Source: Micromonospora sp. WMMD812
GTDB taxonomy: Bacteria; Actinomycetota; Actinomycetes; Mycobacteriales; Micromonosporaceae
Assembly: GCF_027497215.1 (NCBI RefSeq)
Contig: NZ_CP114904.1
Span: 434,001-498,000 of the forward strand
Direction of reading: 5' to 3'
Length of the DNA: 64,000 nt
The notes under the pieces were generated by a model. It was not told the DNA's origin. It saw nothing but the letters and a program-made list of their open reading frames with translations, and searched no databases. Below, piece by piece: positions 52,307 through 62,026 of the stretch. Made by a program: the position numbers and the translations under genes. Within the stretch, counting starts at the first letter, position 1; each line of letters starts with the position of its first letter.

Positions 52307-55210
52307 ATGGCCAGCGATGTGGACACCGCGCCGCTCGTCGGCAGGGCCGACCTGGTGCGGGAGATCCGGTCCGCGCTGCTCGACGACGTCGCGCAGGGGC
52401 ACACCGCAGCCGTCTTCCTCACCGGCGAGAGCGGAGTGGGCAAGACCCGGCTGCTGCGCGAGGCGGGTGCGCACCTGCGCGACGCCGGCGCGCTGGTGCT
52501 CACCGGCTCCTGCCTGGACATCGGCGACGCCTCGCCGCTGCATCCGTTGCTGCAGGCGCTGCGACGTTTCGACGCCGAGCTGTCCACCTCGCACGCCCGC
52601 ACGTCGTCGGCGGTCCGTGGCCTGCTGCAGATGTTCGCCGAGGAGACCGCCGGCCCGGACGGCGCGGGCGCGCTGCTGGAGCGGGTCTCCCGCGGGCTGC
52701 ACCTGATCGCCGAGGGCCGGCCGCTGGTGCTCGTCCTCGACGACCTGCAGTGGGTCGACCGGAGCACCCGCCAGCTGCTGCTCTACCTGCTCGCCGGGCT
52801 CGGCGACCTCCAGCTCTCGGTGCTCGCCGCCGTCCGGGCCGAGTCGCTGCAGGGCGCGCACCCGCTGCGCCGCGTCCTCACCGAGCTTCGGCGGCTGCGG
52901 TCGGTGCGGGTGCGCGACCTCGCCCCGCTGGACCGGGCCGACACCGAGCAGCTCGCCGCCGCGGTGGTCGGCGGCGTGCTGCCGACCGACGCCGCCGAGC
53001 AGATCTGGCGGCGCAGCGGCGGCAACCCGTTCGTCGTCGAGGAGCTGGCCCGCGACCTGCGCGACGGCCGCGACGGGCTCTCCGACACCCTGCGGGAGAT
53101 CTTCCTCGCCCGGGTGGACGCGTTGCCCCAGCACGCCCACGCGGTGGTCCATGCCGTCGCGGCCGGCGTGGAGCCGGTGGAGCACTGGCTGCTGGCCCAG
53201 GTGGTGCGGCTGCCGGAGCAGGAGGTGATCGAGGCGGTCCGAGCCGCCGTCGCACACCGGCTGCTGGTGAGCGCGGACGACGGCTACCGGCTGCGGCACC
53301 GGCTCGTCGCCGAGGTGCTGGAACACGAGTTGCTGCCGGCCGAGCGCTCCGCGCTGCACCGGCGCTACGCCGAGGCGCTCACCTCGGCCGAGGCGGAGCT
53401 GCACCAGGCGCGGCTGGCGCATCACTGGCGGCTGGCCGGTGAGCCGGCCCGGGCGCTGCCGGCGGCGATGGCCGCAGCACAGGAGGCGGAGCGGTTGCAC
53501 GGCTACGCCGAGGCGCACCGGCACTGGTCGGTCGCGCTGCAGCTGGCCGACACCCCGGCCGGTGGACCGTTCGCGGTCGACCGGTCCGACCTGCTCGGGC
53601 ACGCCGCCGAGGCCGCCCACCACAGCGGTGAGCACGCCCGGGCGCTGGCCCTGCTGGAGGAGCTGGCCAAGGTCGACGGCATGTCGTCCTGCGCGCTGCA
53701 CATCCGCCGGGCCCGCTATCTCGCCGCCGCCGGCCGGTCCGCGCTGGCGGAGGAGGAGTACGGGCGGGCGCTGGAGGCCGCCGACTGCACACCGCGGGAG
53801 CGGGCCACCGCCGCCGCCCACCTGGCGGAGCTGCTGCTGCACCTCGGCCGGTACGCCGACGCGGGCCAGCGGGCCCGGGAGGCGCTGGACCTGGCCGCGG
53901 CGGTGGACGGCTCCACCTCGGAGGTGGTGCTGGCCAGCGCGGCGCTGGGCTTCAGCGAGGCGTACCTGGAGGACCCGGACGCCGGCCTGGCGGTGATGCG
54001 CCGGGCGCTGGCGACGGCCGAGCGCGCGGGCCGGCCCGAGGACGTGGCGTGCGCGTACCTGCACCTGGCCGAGCTGCTCACCGGCCCGCTGAACATCCTC
54101 GAAGAGGGTGTCGTGGTCGCCCGCCGCGGCGCGGAGCGGGTCGCCGAGCTGGGCCTCGGCCGCACCTGGGAGACCCGGCTGCTGGCCATCGCCACCAACG
54201 GTCTGTTCCGGGTGGGGCAGTGGGCCGAGGCCGAGAAGGTGGTCGCGGCCGCGCTGCGGCACCGTCCGTCCGGCGCCGACGCGGTCGAGCTGCTGCTGGC
54301 CCGCTGCCGGCTGTCGGTCGGCTACGGCGACATCGACGCGGCCGACCGGGATCTCGACTCGGTGGCCACCGTGCTGGCGGGTGGCGGCGCCCGGCACGTG
54401 ATCCCGCTGCTCACCCTGCGCGCCGGCCTGGCCATGTGGCAGGGGCGCCACGACCTCGCCCGGCAGGCCGTGCAGCGTGGTCTCACCGAGATCCGCTCCG
54501 ACGACGTGGGGATCCTCGCCGCGCTGGTCTGGCACGGCCTGCGCGCCGAGGCCGAGGCGCACGCCAGCCGGACGGTCGCCGTCGACGAGACGGCGGTACG
54601 GCGGCTGCGCGACGTGGCCGAGCGGGTGTCCCGCAAGAGCGAGAAGGCCGCCCGGCCTGTCCGCGACGTGGTCGACGGCTTCCTCGCGCTGTGCGCCGCC
54701 GAGGTGAGCCGGCTCGACGGCAACGACCCGGAGCTGTGGGCCCGGTCGGTGGTCGAGTGGGATCGGCGCAACCACCCCTACCCGGCGGCGTACTCGCGAC
54801 TGCGGCAGGCCGAGGCGTTGCTGGCCCGGCGCAGTCGGGTGGCGACCGCCGGCAAGCTGCTGCGCGAGGCGTACCAGGTGGCGCAGGGGTTGGGCGCGGT
54901 GCCGATGACGTCGGAGATCAAGACGTTGGCCGCCCGGGCCCGGGTGTCGCTGGAGCAGCGTGAGCTGGCGCGCGGCGGCCGGGACGCGGCGGAGTCCGCG
55001 CCGGGCGACGACGAGCTGGCCGTGCTCACCGCGCGGGAGCGGGAGGTGCTCGCCGCGGTGGCCGAGGGGCTGACCAACAAGGAGATCGGTCAGCGGCTGT
55101 TCATCAGCGAGCGGACCATCGGGGTGCACGTGTCGCACATCTTCGACAAGCTCCAGGTCCGCACCCGCGTCCAGGCCAGCGCCATCTACCTGCGTAACGG
55201 TCGCGGGTGA
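52307..55210 (+). CDS. LAL-family LuxR-type transcriptional regulator
   Basis: A 967-residue LAL protein: N-terminal ATPase with Walker A LTGESGVGKTRLL near 39-51 and Walker B LVLVLDDLQWVD near 140-150, a long TPR-like helical middle (about 350-850), and a C-terminal LuxR HTH (LTAREREVLAAVAEGLTNKEIGQRLFISERTIGVHVSHIFDKL) near 905-947. Such large ATP-binding regulators activate secondary metabolism or transport genes. ATG 52307 is chosen as the first start giving the ATPase domain. Its target is unknown; the divergent cyclase gene and the following DUF5995 and transporter genes are candidates. Confidence 0.92.
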   Translation: MASDVDTAPLVGRADLVREIRSALLDDVAQGHTAAVFLTGESGVGKTRLLREAGAHLRDAGALVLTGSCLDIGDASPLHPLLQALRRFDAELSTSHARTSSAVRGLLQMFAEETAGPDGAGALLERVSRGLHLIAEGRPLVLVLDDLQWVDRSTRQLLLYLLAGLGDLQLSVLAAVRAESLQGAHPLRRVLTELRRLRSVRVRDLAPLDRADTEQLAAAVVGGVLPTDAAEQIWRRSGGNPFVVEELARDLRDGRDGLSDTLREIFLARVDALPQHAHAVVHAVAAGVEPVEHWLLAQVVRLPEQEVIEAVRAAVAHRLLVSADDGYRLRHRLVAEVLEHELLPAERSALHRRYAEALTSAEAELHQARLAHHWRLAGEPARALPAAMAAAQEAERLHGYAEAHRHWSVALQLADTPAGGPFAVDRSDLLGHAAEAAHHSGEHARALALLEELAKVDGMSSCALHIRRARYLAAAGRSALAEEEYGRALEAADCTPRERATAAAHLAELLLHLGRYADAGQRAREALDLAAAVDGSTSEVVLASAALGFSEAYLEDPDAGLAVMRRALATAERAGRPEDVACAYLHLAELLTGPLNILEEGVVVARRGAERVAELGLGRTWETRLLAIATNGLFRVGQWAEAEKVVAAALRHRPSGADAVELLLARCRLSVGYGDIDAADRDLDSVATVLAGGGARHVIPLLTLRAGLAMWQGRHDLARQAVQRGLTEIRSDDVGILAALVWHGLRAEAEAHASRTVAVDETAVRRLRDVAERVSRKSEKAARPVRDVVDGFLALCAAEVSRLDGNDPELWARSVVEWDRRNHPYPAAYSRLRQAEALLARRSRVATAGKLLREAYQVAQGLGAVPMTSEIKTLAARARVSLEQRELARGGRDAAESAPGDDELAVLTAREREVLAAVAEGLTNKEIGQRLFISERTIGVHVSHIFDKLQVRTRVQASAIYLRNGRG

Positions 55211-55359
55211 CCGACGCGCCCGCGGCGCCGCACGCGACGGACGCGTCCGAGGCGCATAGGTAATACGTCGTTCTACTGATCCGGCGGACAGGTATCGGCT
55301 GAAAGGCTGTGCCCTGTCGCCGGCGGTACCCAGGTGCCGTGGACCACTGTGGAGGAAAG

Positions 55360-56130
55360 ATGACCGAACCGGTCTGGGGGCCCGTGCATCGGGACATCGT
55401 CGACCTGCTCGCCGATCACCCCGCTGACGTGCCGGCGGTGGTCGATCACCTCACCAAGCTGCAGGACCTGCTGGTGCGGATGCCTCCGCTGCTCGACAGC
55501 TGCCCGCTGGCCGACTTCAACAAGCTCTACCTGACCATCACCACGACCGTGCTGGACGGGCTCTACGACGACCGTTTCGTCGACCCGGCCTTCCTCGCCC
55601 GGCTCGACGTGGAGTTCGCCGCCCGCTACTTCGACGCGATGCGGCTCTGGACCGACTCCAGCCCGGGCACCCCGAAGGCCTGGTCCTGCCTGTTCGAGCG
55701 GATGTTCGGCCCGGACGCCCGCCCGCTGCCCTCGGCGGCCGCCGGGGTGAACGCCCACATCAACTTCGACCTGCCGTTCGCGCTGGTCACCACGTTCGAC
55801 CACCTCGAGTCGGAGCCGGTCGACGGCAGTGACCAGCACCGCGACTACCTAGAGATCAACAACATCTTCGCGGAGAAGATCCCCGGGCTGCGCCGGGGAT
55901 ACCTGGAGCGGTGGCAGCTGCTCATCGACATGCTCAACGGCGACATCGACGACTGGTACCAGGGGGAGCTGGTCGAGTACACCCGCGATGTGGCCTGGCG
56001 CAACGCGCAGAAGATCTGGCGGTGCCGGCACGACCCGGCCGCCCACGAGTGCGAGCGTACGCGGCTGGACGACAACGCCGCCGCGCTCGGCCGGCTGCTG
56101 CTGTCGCCCCTCGGGGCGTTCCTGCAGTAG
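55360..56130 (+). CDS. DUF5995-family protein
   Basis: The 256-residue protein matches the DUF5995 pattern: mostly helical, with [35 protein letters not shown] near residues 108-143 and [11 protein letters not shown] near 210. The family is of unknown function but contains conserved His/Asp residues that could bind a metal ([18 protein letters not shown]). No membrane segment. ATG 55360 has GGAGGAAAG upstream. A strong hairpin terminator follows. Confidence 0.8.
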   Translation: MTEPVWGPVHRDIVDLLADHPADVPAVVDHLTKLQDLLVRMPPLLDSCPLADFNKLYLTITTTVLDGLYDDRFVDPAFLARLDVEFAARYFDAMRLWTDSSPGTPKAWSCLFERMFGPDARPLPSAAAGVNAHINFDLPFALVTTFDHLESEPVDGSDQHRDYLEINNIFAEKIPGLRRGYLERWQLLIDMLNGDIDDWYQGELVEYTRDVAWRNAQKIWRCRHDPAAHECERTRLDDNAAALGRLLLSPLGAFLQ

Positions 56131-56142
56131 CCGGGACGGGGG

Positions 56143-56179
56143 GTCCCCGCGTTCCGTCCGGGGGGCGGAACGCGGGGAC
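56143..56179 (+). terminator. Strong hairpin terminator after the DUF5995 gene
   Basis: GTCCCCGCGTTCCG (56143-56156) pairs perfectly with CGGAACGCGGGGAC (56166-56179) around a 9-base loop, 12 bases after the stop codon. No T tract, as is common in high-GC actinobacteria. Confidence 0.75.
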
Positions 56180-56300
56180 GCGTCCGTGCCGACGCGACCG
56201 GCCCCGCGCTGGCCGGTCTTCGCGGCTTCCCCGGTTCCGGCGAGCGACGCCCGGGCTACCGCCTACCGTCGGGTCAGGAGCGGTGAGTCGGGACGGGGAC

Positions 56301-58391
56301 ATGGCTGACGAGCACGGGGGACAACCGGGTCGTGCGCGCCGTCGTCGGCAGCGTCCGACCGGCCCCGACCCGGCCCTGCGGGCGGCCCGCGACCCCAGCC
56401 GCGCCGAGCCCGGCGGCCGCCGGGTCACGATCCCGGAGCGGGTGCCGAGCCCGGTCCGTCCCGCGCCGCCGCCGGGTGCGCTGCGCGCGTGGCTGTTCCG
56501 GCACCGGGTGCCGCCGGTCGGCCCCGAGGCGACCGAGGGGCAGACGCGGTCGCACCCCTGGTGGCAGGTGATGTGCCTGACCGGCGTCGACTACTTCTCC
56601 ACGCTGTCCTACCTGCCCGGCATCGCCGCGGTGGCCGCCGGCGCGCTCTCCCCGGTCGCGACGCTGCTGATCGTCGCGCTCACCCTGTGCGGGATGCTCC
56701 CGATGTACCGCCGGGTGGCCCGGGAGAGCCCGCACGGGCAGGGGTCGGTCGCGATGCTGGAACGGCTGCTCCCGTTCTGGCGCGGCAAGATCTTCGTGCT
56801 GGTCCTGCTCGGCTTCGTGGCCACCTCGTGGATCATCACGATCACCCTCTCCTCCGCGGACGCCACCGTGCACCTGCTGGAGAACCCGTACCTGCCGGCC
56901 GGCGCCGACACCCAGGCGGCGGCCGTCGGGGTCACGGTCGTGCTGCTGCTGATCCTCGGCGGGGTGTTCCTGCTCGGCTTCCGTGAGGCGGTGGCGGTGG
57001 CCATCCCGCTGGTCGCCGCCTTCCTGCTGCTGAACGCGGTGATCGTCGCCGTCTCGATCGTCCGGATCGTCGACGACCCGGCCGTGCTGTCGGACTGGAC
57101 CGGCGCGCTCACCTCGTTCGATGGCCCGGTCGACCTCACGGTCACCGCCGTGCTGGCCTTCCCGCTGCTGGTGCTGGGGCTCTCCGGATTCGAGACCGGG
57201 GTGAGCATGATGCCACTGGTCTCGGCGACCGGGGCGGACACCGAGGCGAAGCTCGCGGCACGGATCCGCAACACCCGGAAGCTGCTCACCACCGCCGCGC
57301 TGATCATGTCGGTGTACCTGCTGCTGAGCACCTTCGTCACGATCACGCTGATCCCCGCCGACGAGTTCCGTCCCGGCGGGGCGGCCAACGGGCGGGCCCT
57401 GGCCTTCCTCGCGCACGCCCACCTCGGCGAGGGATTCGGCACCGTGTACGACATCAGCAGCGTGCTGATCCTCTGGTTCGCGGGCGCCTCGGCGATGGCC
57501 GGCCTGATCAACATCGTGCCGCGCTACCTGCCCTCGTACGGCATGGCGCCGGAGTGGGGGCGGGCGGTGCGCCCGGTCGTCCTGGTCTACACGCTGCTCA
57601 GCGTGGCGATCACGGTCGCCTTCCGGGCCGACGTCAACGCGCAGGCCGGCGCGTACGCCACCGGGATCCTGGCCATGATGGTCTCCGGCGCGATCGCGGT
57701 GACCATCTCCGCGGCCCGCCACCTCCAGCGCGCCGCCGCCATCGGCTTCACCGTGCTCACCCTGGTGTTGCTGTACGCGCTCGGCGAGAACGTCGTCGAG
57801 CACCCGGACGGGCTCGCGATCTCCGGCCTGTTCATCCTCGGCATCATCGCGGTCTCGCTGGTGTCCCGGGTGTCCCGGACCACCGAGCTGCGGGCGGAGC
57901 GGATCGAGTTCGACGAGCCGGCCCGCCGGTTCGTCGAGGAGTCCCTCGCGAATGACGGCCGGCTGCACCTGATCGCCAACAAGCGCGACAGCGGCGCGGT
58001 GAAGGAGTACACCGTCAAGGAGCGGGCCCAGCGCGGGATGAACCCAGTGCCCGGCGCGGCGGACGTGCTCTTCCTCGAGATCGACGTGATCGACCCGTCC
58101 GAGTTCAGCCAGGTGCTGCGGGTGCACGGGGTGGAGGTCGGTGGCTTCCGGGTGCTGCGGGCCAGCAGCCCGGCGGCCCCGAACGCCATCGCGGCGATCC
58201 TGCTGGCGCTGCGCGACGTCACCGGCGTCCGACCGCACGCCCACTTCGAGTGGTCGGAGGGGAGCCCGTTGGCGCACCTGCTGCGGTACCTGATCCTGGG
58301 CCGCGGCGACACCCCGCCCGTGGTCCGCGAGATCATCCGCCGCAGCGAGCCCGACCCCGCTCGCCGACCTGGCATCCACGTCGGCGGCTGA
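56301..58391 (+). CDS. APC-superfamily amino acid / cation transporter
   Basis: This 696-residue protein has a Pro/Arg-rich cytoplasmic N-terminus (about 85 residues), a membrane domain with roughly twelve helices (for example [22 protein letters not shown] near residue 95), and a cytoplasmic C-terminal region of about 155 residues. It resembles APC/KUP-type permeases; the conserved Gly-x-Asp-Tyr-Phe start of the first helix and [12 protein letters not shown] near 300 fit. Amino acid uptake is the usual role, but cation transport cannot be excluded. ATG 56301 is used; a GTG at 56283 is possible. Confidence 0.8.
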   Translation: MADEHGGQPGRARRRRQRPTGPDPALRAARDPSRAEPGGRRVTIPERVPSPVRPAPPPGALRAWLFRHRVPPVGPEATEGQTRSHPWWQVMCLTGVDYFSTLSYLPGIAAVAAGALSPVATLLIVALTLCGMLPMYRRVARESPHGQGSVAMLERLLPFWRGKIFVLVLLGFVATSWIITITLSSADATVHLLENPYLPAGADTQAAAVGVTVVLLLILGGVFLLGFREAVAVAIPLVAAFLLLNAVIVAVSIVRIVDDPAVLSDWTGALTSFDGPVDLTVTAVLAFPLLVLGLSGFETGVSMMPLVSATGADTEAKLAARIRNTRKLLTTAALIMSVYLLLSTFVTITLIPADEFRPGGAANGRALAFLAHAHLGEGFGTVYDISSVLILWFAGASAMAGLINIVPRYLPSYGMAPEWGRAVRPVVLVYTLLSVAITVAFRADVNAQAGAYATGILAMMVSGAIAVTISAARHLQRAAAIGFTVLTLVLLYALGENVVEHPDGLAISGLFILGIIAVSLVSRVSRTTELRAERIEFDEPARRFVEESLANDGRLHLIANKRDSGAVKEYTVKERAQRGMNPVPGAADVLFLEIDVIDPSEFSQVLRVHGVEVGGFRVLRASSPAAPNAIAAILLALRDVTGVRPHAHFEWSEGSPLAHLLRYLILGRGDTPPVVREIIRRSEPDPARRPGIHVGG

Positions 58392-58596
58392 GCGCGGCGC
58401 CGCAGGCGCGCGTCCGGCCCTCGGCCGAGCCCGAACCACGTCGGCCGGCGCGAGCCGGAGATGAATCGCACCACTATTCACGTTCACGACCCGCTGTCCG
58501 TATTGCCCACCTATCGTGGCTTCTGGTGGGCTGACGGCCCGTCGCTCACCTCGCGCCCCATTCGGCGCGGTCGGGTCAGGCAGGCAGGGAGGAACG

Positions 58597-60255
58597 ATGT
58601 CCACGTACCAAGGGGGCCGGCGGGCAGCACGACCCAGGCGACGATCCCGGTGGTTCTTAGCCGGCGGACTGTTGGCGAGCAGCCTGGTCGTCGGGGCGGC
58701 CGGTGCCGGTGGGATCGCCGCCATGGCGGCCGACCACGAACTGCCGGATCTCGCCACACCGGCGAACGTCCGGCACGGCGACGACGCCGGCAAGCCGCCG
58801 GCCGAGACCGCCGACCCGACGGCTAGCGAGCCGGCCGGTGACGGCGCCGGGCGACCGGACGGCCGGGAGGGCGACGGGCGCGGTGAGCAGGACGGCCGCA
58901 GCGCTGACAACCGCCAGCCGGGCGACCGGCCCGCCGAGCGCCAGGACGGCGAGGGTCGGAACGGCGAGGGTCAGACCGGTGCGGGCCGCCACGGAAACGG
59001 TCCGGGGACCGGGCCCCACGAGGTGGTCTCGGTGCCCTGCGACGCGGCCAAGCTGGTGGCGGCGCTGGTGCAGGTCAACGCCGAGGGCGGTGGATCGCTG
59101 CGGCTCGCGTCGAGGTGCACGTACACCCTGAGCCAGGCGTTCCACCAGGCCGACGAGTACGACGGCGGGATCCGCGACGCCCGGGAGGCGGCCGACGCCG
59201 CCGAGACCCCGGGCGATGCCGAGGCGCCGCCGCGCAAGCCGGAGGACGACAAGGCCGGCCTACCGGTGATCTACCACCCGATCACCATCGACGGCGCGGG
59301 CGCCACCATCGCCCGCGACGCCCAGGCCGAGGCCTTCCGGTTCTTCACCGTGCGCGACGGTGGTGAGCTGTTCCTGCGTAACGTCACGCTGCACAACGGG
59401 CGCTCGGCCATCGAGGGCGGCGCCGTCCACGTCGTGCACGGCGCGACGGCCGTCATCGAACACACCACCGTCACGCAGAGCACCTCCCTGTCCAAGGAGG
59501 GCGGCGGTGGCGGCATCTTCAACGACGGCAACATGTTGGTCAGCGACAGCACCTTCGTCGGCAACAGCGCGGCCGGCGCCGCGGGCAAGGGCGGGGGCCT
59601 GCTCAACGGCGGCGTGCTGACGCTGCGGCGCTCGCAGTTCCACCACAACAGCGCCAACGCGTACGGCGGTGGACTCGGCAACTACCGTGGCGCGGCCGAC
59701 GTCGAGACCACCACCTTCGCGCAGAACAGCGCGGCCCAGGGCGGCGGGCTGGCCAGCTTCTCGGCCCGGACCAAGGTCTTCGACACCAAGGTGCTCGGCA
59801 ACGCCGCGCAGGTCGGTGGGGGCCTGGCCAACTCCGACGCGGTGCTCGTGCTGCGTAAGATGACGATCCGGGACAACAAGTCGACGGTCAACGGTGGCGG
59901 CATCTCGACGGTGAAGGGTCTGCTCCCGATCGACGACAGCGTCGTGGCCGGGAACACCACCCACGGGGCCGGCGGCGGCATCTTCGCCGACAAGTCCAAC
60001 CTGCTCGTCCGGGGTAGCGACGTGACCGGCAACGACGCGGCGGGTGCCGCGTCAAAGGGTGGCGGGATCCACGCCACGGCGGGGCAGGTGTCCGTCTACA
60101 CCAGCAGGGTCACCGGGAACAGCGCGACGGCGCAGCCGGGCGGCGTCTTCGCTCACCACACTCGGGTCCGGATCGACGACGAAAGCGTCATCGTCGAGAA
60201 CGAGCCCACGAACTGCGTGGGCAACGCCGCTCCGGTCGCTCACTGCTTCCGCTGA
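58597..60255 (+). CDS. Secreted right-handed beta-helix protein
   Basis: The product has 552 residues. A twin-arginine-like basic N-terminus (RRAARPRRRSR) and hydrophobic signal (WFLAGGLLASSLVVGAAGAGG) are followed by a charged Gly/Glu/Asp/Arg-rich linker (about residues 55-140) and a 380-residue domain made of about twelve turns with repeated GGGx, NNS and DSTFVGNSA-type segments, for instance GGGIFNDGNMLVSDSTFVGNS and GGGLASFSARTKVFDTKVLGN. That is the pectate-lyase-like or PMP-type right-handed beta-helix. A surface or wall-associated protein that binds or cleaves a polysaccharide is inferred. ATG 58597 follows GGGAGGAAC. Confidence 0.85.
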   Translation: MSTYQGGRRAARPRRRSRWFLAGGLLASSLVVGAAGAGGIAAMAADHELPDLATPANVRHGDDAGKPPAETADPTASEPAGDGAGRPDGREGDGRGEQDGRSADNRQPGDRPAERQDGEGRNGEGQTGAGRHGNGPGTGPHEVVSVPCDAAKLVAALVQVNAEGGGSLRLASRCTYTLSQAFHQADEYDGGIRDAREAADAAETPGDAEAPPRKPEDDKAGLPVIYHPITIDGAGATIARDAQAEAFRFFTVRDGGELFLRNVTLHNGRSAIEGGAVHVVHGATAVIEHTTVTQSTSLSKEGGGGGIFNDGNMLVSDSTFVGNSAAGAAGKGGGLLNGGVLTLRRSQFHHNSANAYGGGLGNYRGAADVETTTFAQNSAAQGGGLASFSARTKVFDTKVLGNAAQVGGGLANSDAVLVLRKMTIRDNKSTVNGGGISTVKGLLPIDDSVVAGNTTHGAGGGIFADKSNLLVRGSDVTGNDAAGAASKGGGIHATAGQVSVYTSRVTGNSATAQPGGVFAHHTRVRIDDESVIVENEPTNCVGNAAPVAHCFR

Positions 60256-60281
60256 CGTCGTACCCGCTCCGGGGCGCGCGC

Positions 60282-60317
60282 GCCGCCCGCGGTGATCTCC
60301 CGATCGCCGCGGGCGGC
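60282..60317. terminator. Bidirectional terminator hairpin
   Basis: GCCGCCCGCGGTGATC (60282-60297) pairs with GATCGCCGCGGGCGGC (60302-60317) with one G-T (G-U) pair around a 4-base loop, between the convergent beta-helix and LLM oxidoreductase genes. Confidence 0.8.
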
Positions 60318-60423
60318 CCGCGTGTGGTCGGCCGCGCTACGACCGGGGTCGGGCTGCGGGAATCACCGGCGCAGTCGCCCGGCGGGCCGGTTCGGATCAC
60401 GGCGGGCGGCCGCCTCGGGCCGG

Positions 60424-61384
60424 TCAGGCCAGGCCGCGCAGTCGTCCGGCGAGTTCGCCGGCGAAGAAGTCGAGGAATCCGTCCGGATCGGGACCGGCGT
60501 TCTGGAGCACGATGTGGTCGAAGCCGGCCTCGACGAAGGTACGCGCCTTCGCCACGTGCGGCTCCGGGTCCGGGCCCACCGAGAACAGCTGGCGGACGTG
60601 CTTCTCCTCCACGTGCGCGCTGACGGCGTCGAAGTTCGCCGGGTTGGGGAGCTCGCTCATCACCTTCCAGCCGGTGACCAGCCAGCGGCTGGTCTCCAGG
60701 ACGGCCTGCACCGCCTGCCGCTCATCCCTCGCCCAGGCGATCGGCACCTCGGCGTAGCGGGGGGCCCTGCCCACCGGCCGCCCGATACCGTTCCACGATC
60801 GCCGGCGCCGCCGCGGCGGCGAAGAGGCCGTCGCCCAGCTCGGCCGCCAGCTGTGCCGAGTCGTGCCCGCTGGCCGCCACCGCGATCACCGGCAACGCCT
60901 CCGGCAGGTCGAAGACGCGCGCGTCCTCCAGTTGGAGGTGCCGGCCCTCGTAGGACTGGTAGCCGCCCCGCCAGAGCAGCCGGATGATCTCCAGCGCCTC
61001 GCGCAGCCGCTCGTGCCGGCCCCGGACACTCGGGAAGCCCTGCCCGACGACGTGCTCGTTGAGCCGCTCACCCGCGCCGATGCCGAGAGTGAAGCGCCCG
61101 TCGGAGATCAGCGCCATGGTCGCGGCGGCCTGCGCGATGATCGCCGGGTGGTACCGGACGGTGGGGCAGGTGACCCCGGTGGCCAGGCCGAGCGTGGTGG
61201 TCCGCGCCGCGATCGACCCGAGCAGGCTCCACGTGAACGCCGAGTGCCCCTGGGCCTCGAGCCAGGGGTGGTAGTGGTCGCTCATCTCCACGAAGTCGAA
61301 CCCGACCTGCTCCGCGCGGACGGCCTGCCGGATGATCTCCTTCGGTCCGTAGCCCTCGGTGGCCAGCTTGTAGCCGATCTGCAT
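60424..61384 (-). pseudogene. LLM-class F420-dependent oxidoreductase, frameshifted
   Basis: The two frames together make a typical 319-residue luciferase-like F420-dependent oxidoreductase. The first (61384 to about 60765) has MQIGYKLATEGYGPKEIIRQAV, EMSDHYHPWLEAQGHSAF and GRFTLGIGAGERLNEHVVGQGFP; it ends in GGQG followed by out-of-frame residues. The second (60774 to 60424) resumes with PRYAEVPIAWA and carries RWLVTGWKVMSELPNPANFD and VEAGFDHIVLQNAGPDPDGFL. The break is at a run of six G (60759-60764 on the plus strand), one base longer than the intact frame needs. True pseudogene or a homopolymer sequencing error. Confidence 0.8.
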
Positions 61385-61525
61385 GCCGCTCGCTCCCTGT
61401 GCCGTGCCGGTGCCGGAGTAGGAGCCGTTCCCGCCCGATCACCCGACAAACGCCGCCCGACCCGACAACCCAGCCTCCTAGGACGCCCTACGCGATGTGT
61501 TGCCGGGATGGACCGGACATGAAAC

Positions 61526-61551
61526 GGCCCGCGCCGGGCAGGGCGCGGGCC
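61526..61551 (-). terminator. Terminator hairpin after the small membrane-protein gene
   Basis: GGCCCGCGCC pairs perfectly with GGCGCGGGCC around a 6-base loop, 17 bases beyond the stop at 61568 on the minus strand; GTTTCAT follows it in that direction. Confidence 0.7.
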
Positions 61552-61567
61552 GGGCGTGCAGTCTGTC

Positions 61568-61774
61568 CTACTTGGACGGCTCGGGCAGCTCGCAGTCGAC
61601 CTTGGGGTTGGCGCCGATGTAGTTCAGCGGCCCGGCGACGATCGTGACCAGGATGGTGCCGGCCTCCGCGCAGTTGGTGTCGTCGCCGCTGTAGTAGCCG
61701 CGCTGGCCGGCGGCGATCGCGCCGATGATCAGCCAGATGACGACGATGATTCCGAGTATCGAACTGCCACGCAT
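61568..61774 (-). CDS. Small single-span membrane protein
   Basis: A 68-residue protein with one membrane helix (SSILGIIVVIWLIIGAIAAGQ at about 4-24) followed by a Cys-containing extracytoplasmic part (GYYSGDDTNCAEAG and NPKVDCELPEPSK). The two cysteines may form a disulphide. ATG 61774 has CAGGAGGAAAG upstream at ideal spacing. No family is recognised, but similar small proteins are common in actinobacteria. It has its own terminator. Confidence 0.75.
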   Translation of the reverse strand: MRGSSILGIIVVIWLIIGAIAAGQRGYYSGDDTNCAEAGTILVTIVAGPLNYIGANPKVDCELPEPSK

Positions 61775-62026
61775 GGCTTTCCTCCTGAAGGGTTGTGGTG
61801 GGTCGAGGTGCAGGCGTTGTACCCAATCGCGTCGTACGGCTAACGGTCGGACGATCGGCGACCGGGCGTCGCCGTCCGGGTGGTCGCGGGCGATCCGGTG
61901 GTAGGGCGGGGGATCGGCCGGCCGCACCGGGTCGGGCCCGCCGACTATCGGATCGAGGACCGACCTCGGCGCGGCCCGCCGGCGTGGACGTAGAACTGGC
62001 CTCACGGCAACCGCCGAGGAGGAGCC

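Noticed and set aside
51674..55138. Long minus-strand frame opposite the LuxR regulator
   Set aside because: Antisense shadow; the plus-strand LAL protein is clearly real, and most of the cyclase-like residues at its end belong to the true cyclase gene read in another frame.
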